Of a DNA stretch of 64,000 bases, positions 48,801 to 58,217 are shown piece after piece. Both the position numbers and the translations under genes were made by a program. This stretch comes from Ancrocorticia sp. (GTDB lineage: Bacteria; Actinomycetota; Actinomycetes; Actinomycetales; Actinomycetaceae). The stretch lies in contig JALCLX010000001.1 in the NCBI GenBank assembly GCA_022648165.1, positions 186,001-250,000 of the forward strand, read 5' to 3'. Under the pieces are notes generated by a model that searched no databases, had not been told where the DNA came from, and was given only the letters and a program-made list of their open reading frames with translations. Every line of letters starts with the position of its first letter. Positions within the stretch are counted from its first letter, which is position 1.

Positions 48801-50467
48801 GCACTGACGCCTTCGACGAGCGAGGTCCACGCTTGTCCCGTGAGCCCCACGGCTACGCCCAAGTCAGTCAGCCCTGCGATAGATTCCTCGTCTCTTCCTG
48901 CGGTAATCGCGATAGTTCCGCTGTAGGGTGTCCCTAGGCTGTCCATGGGGCCTCCCACCATCAGCGTGTAAAGGCCCTGGTCAGACCCAGCCCCAGATTT
49001 TCCAAGCGCTGCGAGTGTAGTAGAAGAGATCCAGGCGATATCCGTAATATCGGAGAGCCTCTGACCGATTCGTACCGGGTCTCCGATCGCGCTGGGGATC
49101 CCGTCCGACGTACGGGTGATGGCGGCGACGTCGGCCACGACATCACCGCCTACGTCGAGGACGACGACGATGCGGCTCGCCTCACGTGAGATAGCTATAT
49201 CGCGCAGTTTTGCACCTTTCATCCATGGAACGGAGAGTTCCACGGGTTCGCCACCGTCGGGTGGATACGCGATCAGTTGCCCATCGTTCGCCGCCTCTCC
49301 GGTGAATACCCAGCCGAATGAGTCGAAGGACGGATGGACAAGCGCATCACCCGTGCCGATAATCTTCCATGTCTTTTGTGAGGCACTCATCCAGAAGAGT
49401 TGGCTTCCGTTGTCCGCCAATGCGGCGTATGTCGATGCTTTGTCTTGGTAACCAACGGCCACATCGATCAATCCGAGCTTCGCGATCTCCGGATCATCCA
49501 TCACAGCCGTGGCAGTTTTGTCTGCCACGGTGGCGATCACGCCATCGGAGATAACGGTGAGTGCGTATGAACCGTATGGATACGTGGCCAGGTCGGGAAC
49601 ACTGCTCACATCCATCGCAGAACCTTCCACGGTGACTTTCACGCTCTTGATGGAGGAAAAGGACGTGAGTGTTCTGCGCAGCTGGGCCACCAGCAATGCG
49701 CGTTGCTCACCAGTTGCAGAGAGCGCCTCCGATGAAAGATCAACCATGGCCACGTCGTCTTTCACGGTCACGGAGTCATTCAGCGATGTCCCCTCTGGGA
49801 CAGCAGTGCCCACTCCATTCTCCAGCCAGGTGGACGGGCCTGAAAGCAGGCCCTGAACTGCCAAAGTGGGGAAGGTCTTCCGTGGATACCACCTCAGATC
49901 CGCAACCAATGCGTTGGAATCTGCGGAGAGAAAATATAGCGGTGCCGCAGTGTACAGCGAATCAAACAGGTGTTCCGAAAGAAAGATGCCATCTTGTAGG
50001 CTGACGATTCTCCATTCGCCGTCGGCGTTCTTGGCCAAGGAAAAATCTGCCGTTATGGTGGCGTCTCCAGCTGATTCCGTGAAGATCCCGTTTGAATCCA
50101 GCGTGCCAAGCGAACCCACGCTCACCCGGATCCCGCCGTCGTCTGTGCGAGTCCGCTGTGGATTCTGACTGTCCGGATAGACGCGTACTTGGGCCAGCGG
50201 GTCCCAATCGGATGCAGCGGAACCCGCAAGGAATTGGCGCGCCACGTTGAAATCGTCATCTAATCCGGCTGCTGAGGCATCTAGGAAGCCCAAGACAATC
50301 TCTTCGGGAGTCGCGCCCTCTGCTGGGGGTTGCGCAGAAAGAACGATTTCGTCGTCGGAATCGGGCGTAGGTATGACGGCGTGCACATCACCTGAACGCG
50401 GCAGCGAAGAACATCCTGCGGCCATTGCAACCACGAGCATCAGTACAGTAAAGAATCTGCGTTTCAC
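48782..50467 (-). CDS. lpqB: Lipoprotein LpqB
   Basis: A membrane-anchored lipoprotein of 561 residues that partners the MtrB sensor outside the cell and modulates MtrAB signalling. The signal peptide ends in a lipobox MAAGC with the lipidated Cys at 19. A GerMN-like domain occupies roughly 190-310, followed by a beta-propeller-like C-terminal half. Its ATG overlaps the mtrB stop by 4 bp, so the three genes mtrA-mtrB-lpqB are coupled. Confidence 0.94.
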   Translation of the reverse strand: MKRRFFTVLMLVVAMAAGCSSLPRSGDVHAVIPTPDSDDEIVLSAQPPAEGATPEEIVLGFLDASAAGLDDDFNVARQFLAGSAASDWDPLAQVRVYPDSQNPQRTRTDDGGIRVSVGSLGTLDSNGIFTESAGDATITADFSLAKNADGEWRIVSLQDGIFLSEHLFDSLYTAAPLYFLSADSNALVADLRWYPRKTFPTLAVQGLLSGPSTWLENGVGTAVPEGTSLNDSVTVKDDVAMVDLSSEALSATGEQRALLVAQLRRTLTSFSSIKSVKVTVEGSAMDVSSVPDLATYPYGSYALTVISDGVIATVADKTATAVMDDPEIAKLGLIDVAVGYQDKASTYAALADNGSQLFWMSASQKTWKIIGTGDALVHPSFDSFGWVFTGEAANDGQLIAYPPDGGEPVELSVPWMKGAKLRDIAISREASRIVVVLDVGGDVVADVAAITRTSDGIPSAIGDPVRIGQRLSDITDIAWISSTTLAALGKSGAGSDQGLYTLMVGGPMDSLGTPYSGTIAITAGRDEESIAGLTDLGVAVGLTGQAWTSLVEGVSAIAYPG

Positions 50468-52167
50468 GCGTCCTCACCTCTCGATGGCGTCTCGTCCGCA
50501 TCAGTCGATGGCGTCTCGTCCGCGTCAGGGCTTGCCGCGAACTCGTCCCAATCACCGCTGGCGGCCGCAACATGTAGCTCCAGAGGCGGAGTCCAGGCTT
50601 CGCCGGGCTCACGGGGCAAGGTGAGGAGGAACGTCGCTCCCACTCCCAGCTCGCCCGCGCACTGGAGCTTCCCGCCGTGAAGCAGTGCGTCTTCGCGAGC
50701 GATGGTCAGTCCCAAACCGGTGCCACCCGATTTGCGCACACGCGCCGTATCTGCCCGCCAGAATCGATCGAATACGTGTTGTGCCTGCTCCGCTGTCAGG
50801 CCCACACCATGGTCGGAAACCTCCACGGCCACCGCGCTGTCTCCTCCCAGGATGCGGATGTGTACAGGTTTGCCTTCCGCATGTTCCAGCGCATTTACCA
50901 GCAAGTTTCGAACGATGCGTTCCACGCGGCGCGGTTCCACTTTCGCATGCGTATCGCCGCTGGCTCGAACGACGACGTCGACGCCGTTCGCTTCGGCCAA
51001 CACCTCTTGTGATTCCACAGTCCGCTGCACGATGTCCGCGAGATCCGCGTTCTCCGTAGCCAAACTCATTGCGCCCGCGTCGAAGCGCGAAATCTCCAGC
51101 AAATCTGACAATGTGGTGTCCAAATTGATCAGTTGATCATGCTGCAGTTCTGCAGAACGCCGCAGCGCGGGAGGAAGCTCATCGCGTTTGTCATAGATCA
51201 ACTGACCAGCCATACGGATCGTCGTCACCGGAGTGCGAAGTTCATGGGACACGGCCGAAACGAATTCCTGCTGCACACCCGATACTCGCTCAAGCCGGGT
51301 GAATTGCTCCTCTAGAGATTCGGCCATCTGGTTGAACGATTCTGCGAGGTGAGCCAGCTCGTCGTCACCGCGCACCACCATTCGTGCCTCAAAGACGCCG
51401 TCGGCCAAACGGCGTGCGCTGCGCGATGCCTCCTGAACCGGGCGCAGCACCAAGCCCACGACTAGCCATGTGATGAGCGCCAGCAGCAACACCAAAACGA
51501 ATGCACCTGCCGCAAGAACTCCCACCACCAGCTGAACTGTTTCTTCCTGGTTTTCCAGCGTGTACGCCACGTACAACTCGTAATCCCCCGCTCCGGGGAT
51601 AGTGAGCGGCGCGCCCACCATGATGCCAGGCGCCGTCTCGCCATTTTCTAGAGGGAGCGCAATGGACTGCCAGTGCACTGCATCAGAATCAGGAACAGCC
51701 TCCCGCAATTCGTCGGAAATCAAATCGCGCACTTGGGTGGACGATTCTGTTGATGGTTCCAGGATTTGGAAAGAATCATCCGTCTGGTTCGGCGATCGCA
51801 GAATCGCAACATCAACAACGGAGCGCGCCGGATCGTTGAGCGACACTACCACCGAGCGCGCGATCTGTTGCATTTGAGCCGCTGTGATGGAACTCGCCGT
51901 ATCGAACCGGGACTGCGCGCTTTCCTTCGCCGCCTCGAATTCGTCAACCACAGCGGTGACCGCCCGATCGAAGAGCTGGGACCGCACCTGACTGACGATG
52001 ATAGAACCGGCGGCCAGCATTGACACCATGCCCGCAGCCATCACCATCGTGACAACTCGGACCGTCAGGGAAGAACGCCACCAGGTGCCCAGCGAGGAAA
52101 GGCGGGAGCGCAAAACATCAGCTAAACTGCGTCGCGGCCGCGGCCGATACGAAGTGCCTCGGTTCAC
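50464..52167 (-). CDS. mtrB: Two-component sensor histidine kinase MtrB
   Basis: 567 residues. Two transmembrane helices (about 36-60 and 213-240) enclose an extracellular sensor domain. HAMP runs about 241-293. The phosphoacceptor His308 is in SAVSHELRTP. The N box is near NLLVNALEHA (421-430), followed by SDHGVGL and GGTGLGL (481-487). It phosphorylates MtrA to control cell-wall hydrolases and division. The extreme C-terminus carries an in-frame 8-residue duplication (DADETPST/DADETPSR). It overlaps both neighbours by 4 bp. Confidence 0.96.
   Translation of the reverse strand: MNRGTSYRPRPRRSLADVLRSRLSSLGTWWRSSLTVRVVTMVMAAGMVSMLAAGSIIVSQVRSQLFDRAVTAVVDEFEAAKESAQSRFDTASSITAAQMQQIARSVVVSLNDPARSVVDVAILRSPNQTDDSFQILEPSTESSTQVRDLISDELREAVPDSDAVHWQSIALPLENGETAPGIMVGAPLTIPGAGDYELYVAYTLENQEETVQLVVGVLAAGAFVLVLLLALITWLVVGLVLRPVQEASRSARRLADGVFEARMVVRGDDELAHLAESFNQMAESLEEQFTRLERVSGVQQEFVSAVSHELRTPVTTIRMAGQLIYDKRDELPPALRRSAELQHDQLINLDTTLSDLLEISRFDAGAMSLATENADLADIVQRTVESQEVLAEANGVDVVVRASGDTHAKVEPRRVERIVRNLLVNALEHAEGKPVHIRILGGDSAVAVEVSDHGVGLTAEQAQHVFDRFWRADTARVRKSGGTGLGLTIAREDALLHGGKLQCAGELGVGATFLLTLPREPGEAWTPPLELHVAAASGDWDEFAASPDADETPSTDADETPSRGEDA
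50481..50528. repeat. 24-bp in-frame tandem duplication at the mtrB 3' end
   Basis: Two copies (50481-50504 and 50505-50528) differ at one base and encode the doubled DADETPS segment in the last 20 residues of MtrB. Confidence 0.92.
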
Positions 52168-52847
52168 TCCTGCACTGCCCCAGCCCGATAACCAACGCCG
52201 CGCACGGTCAGCACTACCTCGGGATTGTCAGGGTCCTTCTCCACTTTGGACCGCAGCCGCTGAATATGCACGTTGACGAGGCGCGTATCGGCCGTGGAAT
52301 GGCGGTAACCCCACACTTGTTCCAGCAGCTCTTCGCGCGTAAAAACCTGCCAGGGCTTGCGCGCCAGAACGGTGAGCAAATCGAATTCGAGCGGAGTAAC
52401 GCGCAGGTCCTTGCCATCGCGAAGTACCTGGTGGCCCTTCAAATCAATTGTCAGATCGGCGATGCGCAATGTCTCCGCTTCTGGCTCTTGCCGGCGTAAG
52501 CGCGCCTTGACCCGCGCTAACAGCACGGAGTTCTCGAATGGCTTCGTGACATAATCATCCGCGCCGGCCTCAAGGCCACCGATCACGTCAACGGAATCTG
52601 TCCGCGCACTCATCATGATGATGGGAACATCTGATTCCTCACGCAATTGTGCACACACGGACACCCCATCCAGCCCCGGGAGCATGACATCCAGGAGTAC
52701 AAGATCCGGGCGTTCGGCGCGGAATAGCGGCAGCACGTTGAGTCCATTGGCACACACCGTGACGTCATAACCCTCAGATTCCAGAAGGATCGCCACCATT
52801 TCTGAAATACCCGGATCGTCATCTACTACGAGGATTCGAATGCTCAT
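52164..52847 (-). CDS. mtrA: Two-component response regulator MtrA
   Basis: 227 residues, OmpR/PhoB class. The receiver domain has acidic residues 9-11, phosphoacceptor Asp53 (VLLDVMLPG) and Lys102 (TKPF). The winged-helix DNA-binding domain from about 130 has TPLEFDLLTVLARKPWQVFT and STADTRLVNVHIQRLR. It is known in mycobacteria and corynebacteria as a regulator of cell division and osmotic response. First gene of the coupled mtrA-mtrB-lpqB operon. Confidence 0.97.
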   Translation of the reverse strand: MSIRILVVDDDPGISEMVAILLESEGYDVTVCANGLNVLPLFRAERPDLVLLDVMLPGLDGVSVCAQLREESDVPIIMMSARTDSVDVIGGLEAGADDYVTKPFENSVLLARVKARLRRQEPEAETLRIADLTIDLKGHQVLRDGKDLRVTPLEFDLLTVLARKPWQVFTREELLEQVWGYRHSTADTRLVNVHIQRLRSKVEKDPDNPEVVLTVRGVGYRAGAVQE

Positions 52848-52907
52848 GGTCCTATCTTGTCACGTCTTGAGCCAGAATCGGGAGAAACGTACGCTTCGGC
52901 GGCCGTT

Positions 52908-53297
52908 CTAGAGGTCCTCATCCGTATCGGGCACTACCCGAAGCACAGGGTTGGTAGGCCGATGCGTGGGAACATCTGTGGGACGATGAATCTCCCGCGT
53001 AGCACGGGCTGGCGGCGGCACTTCCCGCTTGGATGTTTCACGAATCGCATTCGCCAGCGCCATTAAGTCAGAATCGGAAGGAGGTGCGGGCTCGAATTCT
53101 GTAACAAGCCGGATCATCGTCCAGCCGCGAGGCACAGTGACCGAGTGGGCGTGCTGCACACACAGATCGAATGCACCCGGTTCTGGGGTGGGTGAAAGCG
53201 GGCCCAGAACTGCCGTGGCGTCGTCGTACCCATATGTCAGCGTTGCGACGGCCTTCTCATGGCAGTTTTGCCGCGAACATTTACGTATTGGGTTCAC
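52908..53297 (-). CDS. DUF3499 family protein (Rv3258c-like)
   Basis: About 129 residues from GTG 53297 (MNPIRKCSRQNC); ATGs at 53303 and 53315 are alternatives. Two Cys near the start (KCSRQNC) and a CVQHAH motif further on suggest a metal site, followed by a Pro/Arg-rich C-terminus. Function unknown. It is divergent from the next gene with only about 40 bp between starts, an arrangement conserved in mycobacteria (Rv3258c/Rv3259). Confidence 0.85.
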   Translation of the reverse strand: MNPIRKCSRQNCHEKAVATLTYGYDDATAVLGPLSPTPEPGAFDLCVQHAHSVTVPRGWTMIRLVTEFEPAPPSDSDLMALANAIRETSKREVPPPARATREIHRPTDVPTHRPTNPVLRVVPDTDEDL

Positions 53298-53335
53298 GAT
53301 CATCCACGCTACCATCGTGGACTACAGTTGTGGGC

Positions 53336-53770
53336 ATGGACTACTCCGTGATCCCTCTGCGTACACATGCCCGGCGCAGGGATCGCCACGGCCGCGGCTT
53401 GCGCGGTCCCGTTATTCCGTTTACCGTGCCCGCGTGGCGTACGCGCGCCGACAAGTTCGACGACGTCCTCGCTTACGATCTTGGGGTGTATCGGCAGATT
53501 CTGGGCAGTGAAATGGCGCATTTGGATTTCGGTGTGCTTGATGTACCGGAATCCGAACCGGCCCCATGGGAAGACGGCGTGCCATTGGCGCGCTTCCTGC
53601 CTTTTGAACGGCCTGCAAAGATCACGGGCCGGATCGTGTTCTTCCGCAAACCGATCGAAATGGCCGCGGCTCGCACTGCGGAACCGCGCCTTTTCATTCA
53701 CGATGTGGTAACGGAGCAGCTGGCCGCGGCGCTCGATAAAGACCCTGAACAGATCGATTACCTCATGTGA
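53336..53770 (+). CDS. Metallopeptidase-family (Rv3259-like) protein without HExxH
   Basis: 144 residues from ATG 53336; a GTG six bases upstream is equally possible. A basic N-terminus leads into GPVIPFTVPAWRTRADKFDDVL, and PFERPAKITGRIVFFRKPIEM is typical of the small zincin-like family often annotated as metallopeptidase. The place of the HExxH motif reads IHDVVTEQLAAALDKDP, so no zinc-protease site is visible. I infer a structural or regulatory homologue rather than a protease. Its neighbours (DUF3499, GT2, WhiB) are conserved. Confidence 0.75.
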   Translation: MDYSVIPLRTHARRRDRHGRGLRGPVIPFTVPAWRTRADKFDDVLAYDLGVYRQILGSEMAHLDFGVLDVPESEPAPWEDGVPLARFLPFERPAKITGRIVFFRKPIEMAAARTAEPRLFIHDVVTEQLAAALDKDPEQIDYLM

Positions 53771-53811
53771 CGCGCCCGCCGGTCAGCTCGAGTTGCAGGC
53801 CCCGGCCGATG

Positions 53812-55233
53812 TTATGGCTGAAGTACGATTTGCGTGGACGCCTGCTCTGCCTGCGAGGCATGGACGGGCACCCAATCCACTCCCGTGCCGCCATCCTTCG
53901 GTAGCGCCGCAGTAATCGCCACGCCGGCAACAACGTCGTTATCGGAATAGACAAACACTCCCACAGTGTCTTCAGGTAACTCAAAGACCGCTTGCCTTCC
54001 AGGAGCCAGAGTTTCGCGCAGCACTGTCCCTTCGCTCCCGTCGGCTGAGATCGGGATCACACGAACCGCTGCCTCTGATTCTCCAACGGCAGTAACCGCC
54101 ACAGTGGCGTCGCCCGGAGCAAAAACCGCCGCACCTGCACGCACAGGAGCAACGCTGCTTGCCCACGCAATATCCGTGCCACTCTTCTCTGCCAGTTCCT
54201 GCTTCACCCCGGCCGTGATCGGCTGATTCGACGTGATCTGCAGGGTGTAGACGCCCGCATCTAGCCCTTCAAGGGAAAGATCCATCACCGTGCCAGCCGG
54301 CACGGTGACATCCGTGGCTCCAGGCAGCGCGATACTGTCCTCATCGGATAAGACAGAGACAGACACGGCGGCATCTTCCTGCGCTGGATTCACAATTCGT
54401 ACGGACGAAGCTAACTTGCTGGCGATCGCTACTCCCGGAATCACCACCGATTCTTCCGCCACCGAAGGCTCGATGAACGTCACTCCCGCTGGCGTAGCAC
54501 CGTCTAATACGGTCTCCTGGAGAAGCGCCGCGAAAGTGCCTGTCTCCGTGGTCAAATGAAGCGCAATACGCTCATCATCTGGAAGCGCGCCATCCAAGCT
54601 AACCCACTGCGTTTCGCCCGCGGATACGACAATGCTGGAACGGGTGGCCGCTTCAAGGGGCCCAGCAGCGCCGTACGCTGCAACATCCACTGTAATTGCA
54701 TTGCGCCCCGGATTGGTGATCACAAGGGCGTTCGACGTTCCCACGCCAGTCTGTGAGCCTACCAGCCATTCGTCGTTGGTAGGGCTAATGCACGGGCTGG
54801 TTGCAACGCCGCGCAAGTCGCCAGCGGCGGCAGTATGCACCGCGGCGCCCGCCCACAAGAGCTGCTGGGCGGAGGAAGCATCGGCAGAATACACATCTGC
54901 CACGGCATCGCTGACATGCATAAAGGCCAGTCTGCCCTGCGTGTCGAGCTCCGTGCCCTTCGAATTCACCACCAACGGTGTTCCCGAAGTGCCCCGAGCC
55001 ACTATCCACGATTCCGTGGATATGGCCTCATCTACCGAATCCACGTCCATGCCATCTTCAATTTGCCGCGTCACGCCACCAGAACACACCAGCGCCATGG
55101 GAGCCGGATCGGCGATCACGGCGGGCGCCGAAATAACGTCCCGGGTAGGAGAGTGAGAGGCAGCGGCGTAAAAAATAGCTGCGGCCGCCACAAGCAAGGC
55201 GGCAATCGCGGCCGCTATTCGGCTCACTTTCAT
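53812..55233 (-). CDS. DUF5719 family membrane-anchored extracytoplasmic protein
   Basis: 473 residues. An N-terminal signal anchor (residues 6-25) is followed by a long extracytoplasmic region rich in Ala, Val, Thr and Asp, apparently repeated beta-sandwich-like modules (SSVRIVNPAQEDAAVSVSVL, ITSNQPITAGVK). It overlaps the upstream membrane glycosyltransferase gene by 4 bp (ATGA), so the two are probably produced together and act on the same envelope process. Function unknown. Confidence 0.8.
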   Translation of the reverse strand: MKVSRIAAAIAALLVAAAAIFYAAASHSPTRDVISAPAVIADPAPMALVCSGGVTRQIEDGMDVDSVDEAISTESWIVARGTSGTPLVVNSKGTELDTQGRLAFMHVSDAVADVYSADASSAQQLLWAGAAVHTAAAGDLRGVATSPCISPTNDEWLVGSQTGVGTSNALVITNPGRNAITVDVAAYGAAGPLEAATRSSIVVSAGETQWVSLDGALPDDERIALHLTTETGTFAALLQETVLDGATPAGVTFIEPSVAEESVVIPGVAIASKLASSVRIVNPAQEDAAVSVSVLSDEDSIALPGATDVTVPAGTVMDLSLEGLDAGVYTLQITSNQPITAGVKQELAEKSGTDIAWASSVAPVRAGAAVFAPGDATVAVTAVGESEAAVRVIPISADGSEGTVLRETLAPGRQAVFELPEDTVGVFVYSDNDVVAGVAITAALPKDGGTGVDWVPVHASQAEQASTQIVLQP

Positions 55234-58217
55234 CGCGCCTGCCTCCTCCGCTTGATCGGTAACGCCATGATGATCGTGATGATCAGGATCGCGAGTTGCG
55301 TTCCAGCCGCCGCATCAGTTTTCCAGTCGCCAAACGTGATGGTGACTGTGCCGCCTTCCGCCGGTAGCGCCCATTCCTGGTACCAGGAATCAGATATTGC
55401 TTTTAGCGCCTGTCCGTTCACTGTTGCATGCCACCCCGGATCAGCTACTTCTGCAAGCCGAAGTGTGCGCCCCGTTTCCCCCGGACCAATGGTACCGTGA
55501 ACGTCGATAGTCCCGGATGGCAGGGCCACAGCCGTGCCATCCGATGAGATTACTTGCGCACGCGCCGCATCTGCACGGACTCGCCAGAAGGCCCCCGATT
55601 CATTTTCCGTGACATATTCCAGATCCGCTGAGGCGTTGAGGTCCGAAATCAACTTGTCGCGCTCGCTGCCTTCCCCCGGTGGTACGAGCACGATGGAAAT
55701 GGCATGGCGTGCCCACTCGGCTCCCACATTTCCTGTGGTGGCCAGGTCGGCAATTGAATCCGCTAACGCTTGGTCCGCCGCAGAATACGTCAGTTCGCTG
55801 CGCCCTGCTTGTGCGGTTGCCGCAAGATCTACCACCATCGATGTCTCATGCAGCTCTTCGCCTTGCCCACGCCAGAGTGCGGCCGAGATGGCACTGCCCG
55901 AACGCCGCAAAACTAGAACACGTGAGCGGTCACTTCCCGTTTCATCCGCCCGCGCCACCGCCGGAACCACCGCACTGTTTGCCTCCGCAACCTGGAGGCC
56001 ATCGCGGGTCAGATTCTCTGTGAGCCACGTTGCGCCGTTCCAGATCGTCGCGGCAAGCAGAACGGTCACGGCACCACCGGTAGCGAGGTGGCGGACGCCG
56101 AAAGAATGAGCTGTCAGCACCGGCTTCAAACCGTCAAAGAATGCAATGCCAGCGATCCATAGCCCTAATGCCGCTCCTGAGAACCCGAATCCAGCCCAGG
56201 CACCTACAGGCAGCCAGCCTGATTCCTGCGCAACCATTGCGGTGTCCGTGGACGCAGCCAGTACTCCTGCAGCGAGTCCGGCTGCCACAATCACCATAGC
56301 TATACGCGCCCGAGCCTGATGATGCCGCCGGAACAACGCCGCCACCGCCACCAGCGCCACAAGCGCTACAGGCACAAGGCTGCGCACGTTCGTTGCGGTG
56401 CCCACCGGATCTAAGCCCAACATGCTATAGGCGCTGGGGTCTACCGCCACAGATGCGCCGGGCGATGCAAGCAAGATCCGCCAGCCCCCACCAAGGTGCG
56501 CCGCACGCCATAGCGTGGGCCCCACAGCGGCTAAAGGCACGATCGCCAACCATATCCACCGCAAGCGTGGGCGCCTCACGATGCCCCCCACCACGGCGAT
56601 CACAACCGCAGTCAGGCTGAATCCTGGAGAAGCCAGCGCAAGTCCCGCCCAGGCAAGTGACGCGAGCGCCAGGCTGGTGGAGGAGCGCGATTGCCAGTGC
56701 GAGGCGATTGACGCGGCAGCGGCCGGTAACAGCAGGTGCGCAAAAACCGCCGCCACTTGGCCGTATGAAACCGCGGCCAGAAGTGGAGGAGCGAAGGCCC
56801 ATCCCAACGCCATCAAGAACCGCACCTGAGGCGACGCCGTCAAACGCCCGGCAGCTAAGTACGCGATGATACCCGCCAATGGCACGGCAGCAACGATCAA
56901 TGCGCTGGCCGCCGCGCCGAGTGATCCGAATACCGCCACTAGTGGAAGGAAGGCAATCCACAACGCGTCCACGCTGCCCGGAATGCCCTGACCGCTGGGA
57001 ATCCAGCTCGAGTGGGCGGCCGCCACCAGGTCACGGACCCCCCAGGAATCAGCAAGCAAAGCTCCGCCTGCCAGAACTCCCTTACCAATCACTGGCAGCA
57101 TGGCTACCAATCCCACAATGGCCACTACCACGGCAGCAGCAATGCCCCAACGCCAGGTTGAGGCTTTATGCTCCATTTCGGCTTTGAGCTCAAGCGGGCC
57201 AGGCATATCCGCCATCGCGGCGGCATCCTTCATTGCGCGTTTCGCATCCCGCTTTGCCGCACGCACATCTCTTCCGGAAGATTCCAGCGAACGGAGCACA
57301 GCTGACGGGACGGCTTTGGCCCGGCGAACTCTGGCGCGCGCGCGGGTAAATGCGCCAATATGCCGGAATACGAACCACAGACCTCCCCATTCTGAGCGCG
57401 CTCCCCGCACGTCCTTGCCCGCAAGCCGTATCAATGAGCGCAGCGGGGCAGCCACCACCACCGCAATGAACGCAAGCGGCAACGCTCCTGGCGGCACTGC
57501 CAGGAGCGCATTGTAAATCTGTTCCCCACGTTCCCGGCTGCGATGCTCATGCGTACGCCAGGACTCTTGCGCGTGTTCGATCACCGCACTGGGTCGGACC
57601 ACCACGCGCCAACCGCCAGACCACAGTCTGCGCGATAACTCAAGGCCATCTCCGAAAGGACCGAGGGCAGAATCAAAGCCCCCTACAGCTTCGAGCGCTG
57701 CGCGGCGTACCAGCATGCCATTACTACCTACTGCCAGCACGTCTTCGCGCCAATCGTACTGTCCCTGGTCCAGCTCCCCAGGCGCCACTTCTTCTACACG
57801 GCGCGCCCACCGTGTAGCGCGAATACCTACCTCGATCAAGTGCCGCGGATCTCCACGCCGCACTTGCTTCGGGCCAACCGCGCCGATCTTTTGGCTTGAC
57901 TCCCCGGCAGCAAGCAATTCATCCAGGCAGGATTCATGCGGCAAGCTATCGCCGTGAAGCAGCCAGAGCCACGGCTCGTCACCTGCCGCCACGGCGTTCA
58001 CAGTCTCAAAGAAGGTGCGAGCCTCCACGTTGTGTACGCTCACGCGAGGGTCAAGCTTATCCAACACCGGCTTCGCGCCATCGGTGACGGCCACCACAAT
58101 GCGAACAGGGTCACCGTCCCGCGCAGTCAACCGTTGGAGCAGTGCAGGAAGGCCGGTATCGCGCCGTGACGCCACAACTATCGCAAGGACATCCTCACGG
58201 AGCGCCTGCTCCACCAA
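55230..58217 (-). CDS. Large GT2 glycosyltransferase with multi-pass membrane domain
   Basis: 995 residues. The N-terminal GT-A domain (about 10-240) shows LLHGDSLPHE in place of the usual DxD region, NGMLVRRAALEAVGGFD and GPFGDGLELSRRLWSGGWRV, as expected for an inverting family 2 enzyme. The rest has about a dozen helices followed by an extracytoplasmic segment and a final helix. It is probably involved in actinobacterial cell-wall glycan synthesis; substrate unknown. It starts at GTG 58217, next to whiB (stop 58218), and overlaps the DUF5719 gene. Confidence 0.85.
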   Translation of the reverse strand: MVEQALREDVLAIVVASRRDTGLPALLQRLTARDGDPVRIVVAVTDGAKPVLDKLDPRVSVHNVEARTFFETVNAVAAGDEPWLWLLHGDSLPHESCLDELLAAGESSQKIGAVGPKQVRRGDPRHLIEVGIRATRWARRVEEVAPGELDQGQYDWREDVLAVGSNGMLVRRAALEAVGGFDSALGPFGDGLELSRRLWSGGWRVVVRPSAVIEHAQESWRTHEHRSRERGEQIYNALLAVPPGALPLAFIAVVVAAPLRSLIRLAGKDVRGARSEWGGLWFVFRHIGAFTRARARVRRAKAVPSAVLRSLESSGRDVRAAKRDAKRAMKDAAAMADMPGPLELKAEMEHKASTWRWGIAAAVVVAIVGLVAMLPVIGKGVLAGGALLADSWGVRDLVAAAHSSWIPSGQGIPGSVDALWIAFLPLVAVFGSLGAAASALIVAAVPLAGIIAYLAAGRLTASPQVRFLMALGWAFAPPLLAAVSYGQVAAVFAHLLLPAAAASIASHWQSRSSTSLALASLAWAGLALASPGFSLTAVVIAVVGGIVRRPRLRWIWLAIVPLAAVGPTLWRAAHLGGGWRILLASPGASVAVDPSAYSMLGLDPVGTATNVRSLVPVALVALVAVAALFRRHHQARARIAMVIVAAGLAAGVLAASTDTAMVAQESGWLPVGAWAGFGFSGAALGLWIAGIAFFDGLKPVLTAHSFGVRHLATGGAVTVLLAATIWNGATWLTENLTRDGLQVAEANSAVVPAVARADETGSDRSRVLVLRRSGSAISAALWRGQGEELHETSMVVDLAATAQAGRSELTYSAADQALADSIADLATTGNVGAEWARHAISIVLVPPGEGSERDKLISDLNASADLEYVTENESGAFWRVRADAARAQVISSDGTAVALPSGTIDVHGTIGPGETGRTLRLAEVADPGWHATVNGQALKAISDSWYQEWALPAEGGTVTITFGDWKTDAAAGTQLAILIITIIMALPIKRRRQAR

